Shown one piece after another: positions 5,501-6,571 of a DNA stretch of 6,571 bases. This DNA comes from Planctomycetaceae bacterium (GTDB taxonomy: Bacteria; Planctomycetota; Planctomycetia; Pirellulales; Thermoguttaceae). The stretch lies in the NCBI GenBank assembly GCA_031287585.1, contig JAITST010000545.1, forward strand, positions 1-6,571. Reading direction: 5' to 3'. Both the position numbers and the translations under genes were made by a program. The notes under the pieces were generated by a model. That model searched no databases, was not told the DNA's origin, and saw nothing but the letters and a program-made list of their open reading frames with translations. Within the stretch, counting starts at the first letter, position 1. Every line of letters begins with the position of its first letter.

Positions 5501-6286
5501 AATAACGATTCAGATGTTGATAACAATAAAGTTTCGGAAACAAGCGAACCGTTACCGAACACTTATGAGGAGTACCAAAGTGAAATCGAGTTGTTGCGTA
5601 AGAAGTTGACAGGGCTGGGTAACGTCAATCTCGAAGCAATCGACATGCTTAACGAATTGGAAACGAAACACGATTTAATATCGAACCAAATCGGCGACTT
5701 GAAAAGTGCGAAGGGTAGTATTGAGAAAGCAATCGAACAGGTCAACGCCGAGAGCAACCGGCTGTTCAACGAAACATTTGAAGGTATTCGCGTACATTTT
5801 AGCGAGTTGTTCCAAAGACTATTCGGCGGCGGACACGCGGACTTGGTATTCGAGGACGAAACCAACACGCTTGAAAGCGGAGTTGACATCGTCGCGCGCC
5901 CGCCGGGTAAAGAACTGAAAAGTGTATCGCTGCTTTCGGGCGGCGAAAAAACGCTGACGTGCGTAGCGTTATTGTTAGCGATGTTCCGTTTCCGTCCGAA
6001 CCCGATTTGCATACTAGACGAGTGCGACGCGGCATTGGACGAGGGAAACATTGACCGTTTTGTAAAAGTAATCAGCGACTTCCGCGACACGACGCAATTT
6101 CTGATAGTTACGCATTCAAAAAAAACAATGGCGTGCGCGTCGGCAATGTACGGAGTAACGATGCAAGAATCGGGAATCTCAAAACTAATATCTGTACGCT
6201 ACGTTGACGTAGGAGATAACGGAGAAATAAACGACGTACCAAAAGACGAAAACGAGTTTTCGATAGATACGAGAAGTGCGGCGTAA
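2600..6286 (+). CDS. smc: Chromosome segregation ATPase SMC
   Basis: SMC is the ATP-driven core of bacterial condensin; as a dimer with ScpA and ScpB it organises and helps segregate the chromosome. The 1228-aa product has every expected part. The N-terminal head carries Walker A GPNGSGKS (30-37), the Q-loop Gln50 and Arg56 of KLRG. A coiled-coil arm runs about 170-510, the hinge about 522-670 (GLVADILRVD, GRVGFIWLDP, GELLEADGTLVVG), and the return arm about 680-1000. The C-terminal head has signature LLSGGEK (1111-1117), Walker B ICILDE with catalytic Glu1141, D-loop ALDE (1145-1148) and switch His1172 (VTHSKK). It is slightly longer than Bacillus SMC (1186 aa), partly through an acidic Asn/Asp-rich linker (957-988) and a short C-terminal tail. 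The GTG at 2600 is the start because MLKSLEIAGFKSF is the standard SMC beginning. No Shine-Dalgarno sequence is seen. The FlgI-like gene ends 44 bp upstream with no terminator, so co-transcription is possible. scpA and scpB are not in the window. Confidence 0.97.
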   Translation: MLKSLEIAGFKSFADRTRMEFADGISALVGPNGSGKSNIVDAIKWVLGEQSVKKLRGNDMTDVIFNGSASRTALGAAEVALTFDNTNNLFALDVPEVQITRRVYRSGEGEYLINKQPTRLKDIKDLLSGTGLGTQAYSIIEQGRVEALLQSSGVQRRGIFDDAAGISRFNSKKLEIERRLQRVEQNLSPLIAIESELANQLRVTKAQAGKAEQYRQYSERLKTLRTEIGRIEWSHRDSRLKTLRTEIETLTVNETTLTALVKQKEQHLNDIDDKIATISSLISNYEGEIAAVRERIRGADTAIEVQRTQINTEIKDEIERLGKQLHEWSTKSVNTDEMMRESIDNVNNAQSRFNETSNRYRELNEQTKNTVTLCNEVKAAKEDLAKQYKNYNDQKNKLLSEIAVLNTQIATLNDEKKKFTNLHGELETKRRESLARCDNLTATIDEETSKSNEQSRLHEEAKERHKEHAAAHDLRAKQLSEAKEQRSGRTERIRLIEELLRKSEGLSQGVREVLELSRQSDSPFRFAHGLVADILRVDVDAAMLIEQALGLKAQHVVVSPQPELFRYVEQNSARFSGRVGFIWLDPNAADFTLPNPSGGLFSRSGVLGRADYFVKTEPQYLHLAHRLLGRTWIVESLVVAKQLYKESDDRTNFITVHGELLEADGTLVVGPTQATARHISRRSELRTLYDELTNLESQVTAAELDVNVLRKRIAEDARNVEQTSQQYQKSLGCIESLKHQLDSEQNSQSQIAADQTKQHAESERINVRFVDSNNALAAKTSQLNELESVIKQCSDELEEKTQEFSKLELQRQQQEQNTNNAKIEQARAEAGLTSLKSQIEQFEVHQRERQELLSDNREQIKKLQLRRDLMECAILRYEAGIASLFAHKEEQVSQLNSLLQERGTYEIDRKTLRAENKSHQDELKKCTAKLHECNLEQTRLTEEQRSLAARLKEDGIDLIDYESTTKDNNDSDVDNNKVSETSEPLPNTYEEYQSEIELLRKKLTGLGNVNLEAIDMLNELETKHDLISNQIGDLKSAKGSIEKAIEQVNAESNRLFNETFEGIRVHFSELFQRLFGGGHADLVFEDETNTLESGVDIVARPPGKELKSVSLLSGGEKTLTCVALLLAMFRFRPNPICILDECDAALDEGNIDRFVKVISDFRDTTQFLIVTHSKKTMACASAMYGVTMQESGISKLISVRYVDVGDNGEINDVPKDENEFSIDTRSAA
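3257..3340 (+). repeat. Internal 27-bp direct repeat within smc (57-bp period)
   Basis: The codons for RLKTLRTEI occur at 3257-3283 and again at 3314-3340 (residues 220-228 and 239-247), with only a few synonymous differences. The period of 19 residues is not a whole number of heptads. It lies in the first coiled-coil arm, just after the N-terminal head. It may be a small duplication or convergence within a low-complexity helix. Confidence 0.6.
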
Positions 6287-6288
6287 AA

Positions 6289-6304
6289 TTTGCTCATTTG
6301 CTCA
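6289..6304. repeat. 8-bp tandem duplication at the junction of two convergent genes
   Basis: TTTGCTCA occurs twice in a row (6289-6296 and 6297-6304), followed by TTTT. It covers the last codons and the stop of the minus-strand CBM9-like gene and most of the gap to smc. The gap between the two stop codons is only 7 bp and shows no hairpin that could serve as a terminator. Confidence 0.6.
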
Positions 6305-6571
6305 TTTTCAATTTCCCCAACGACGACGGAACGTGGAAATCCGGCTCTGCCGTTTGCGGGTCAATCCACGTCAGCCAATTCATCACGAGAATTCCGTCTT
6401 GGGCTTTACTGAATTCTGCCCGGTAAGTTCCGAAATAAATCGTGCCGTCTTTCTGAACGAAATCGTTAAGAAATCGCAGCGGAATCGAACCTTCAACTTG
6501 GTATCCGCCGGGAACAATTTTACTGACAACAGAAAATTCTTTCGGAGGTTCCCAACCGAATTGGAGGTCCC
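6294..6571 (-). CDS. Carbohydrate-binding family 9-like protein, C-terminal part (partial)
   Basis: Reading the minus strand from the window edge gives 91 residues, then TGA (complement of 6294-6296). The piece contains GGYQVEGSIPLRFL, DGTIYFGTYRAEFSK, NWLTWIDP and PDFHVPSSLGKLK. A strand giving an (F)xxYRxE motif, then a W-rich W-x-x-W segment, then FHxPxxxGxL near the C-terminus is the pattern I know from CBM9/DOMON-like domains. In secreted enzymes these bind sugar ends; stand-alone versions of unknown role also exist, including in planctomycetes. The N-terminus, and so any signal peptide or attached enzyme domain, lies beyond the window. The gene converges on smc with 7 bp between stops. 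The assignment rests on motif memory, not on a search. Confidence 0.72.
   Translation of the reverse strand, partial: DLQFGWEPPKEFSVVSKIVPGGYQVEGSIPLRFLNDFVQKDGTIYFGTYRAEFSKAQDGILVMNWLTWIDPQTAEPDFHVPSSLGKLKMSK

Noticed and set aside
5563..6090. 175-aa open frame on the minus strand
   Set aside because: It lies wholly antisense to the conserved C-terminal head of SMC, including the signature and Walker B motifs. Its serine-rich sequence matches no family and looks like a shadow of smc.
2600..6286. Alternative identities for the long coiled-coil ATPase: Rad50/SbcC, RecN, MukB
   Set aside because: The SMC-type hinge, the LLSGGEKTLTCVALLLA signature and the LDE-DAALDE Walker B/D-loop are those of SMC. 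Rad50 has a CxxC zinc hook, and RecN and MukB differ in length and head motifs.
1..6571. A new defence, toxin-antitoxin or mobile gene system
   Set aside because: The recognisable genes are an envelope protein, the housekeeping smc and a carbohydrate-binding protein. I found no toxin, nuclease, integrase or transposase motif, so such a claim would not be supported.

Overview
The window looks like part of a bacterial chromosome, most probably from a planctomycete of moderate GC content (inference). Three observations support this. The SMC protein ends in a head and tail of planctomycete style (THSKKTMACA followed by YGVTMQESGISK). A FlgI-like domain is fused to HEAT repeats in a predicted exported protein. 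Neither main gene has a visible Shine-Dalgarno sequence. No phage, plasmid, CRISPR or transposase gene is visible.

Layout. Positions 1-600 are a dense field of short palindromes and repeats with no convincing gene, except possibly the last codons of an upstream gene at 1-27. The field contains isolated GC-rich palindromes, two tandem units of about 88 bp plus a partial third (161-363), and a large foldback of about 188 bp (351-538) whose right arm runs into another copy of the paired-hairpin core (525-569). A good sigma70-type promoter (TTGACA, 17-nt spacer, extended -10) lies just after the repeats at 615-643. It is followed by a pyrimidine-rich leader and then a 617-aa exported protein (702-2555) with a FlgI (flagellar P-ring)-like domain, HEAT-type repeats and a third C-terminal domain. 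After 44 bp, with no terminator, comes a full-length smc gene (2600-6286, GTG start, 1228 aa). On the minus strand, meeting smc end to end across 7 bp, is the 3' end of a gene for a carbohydrate-binding family 9-like protein (6294-6571), cut by the window edge.

Working together. The FlgI-like gene and smc are co-directional and closely spaced, so they could share the promoter at 615-643. Their functions (cell envelope versus chromosome condensation) have no obvious link. The CBM9-like gene is separate. I see no clear new multi-gene system. The most unusual items are the FlgI-HEAT protein outside any visible flagellar context, and the palindrome field with its foldback and base-pair-preserving variation.
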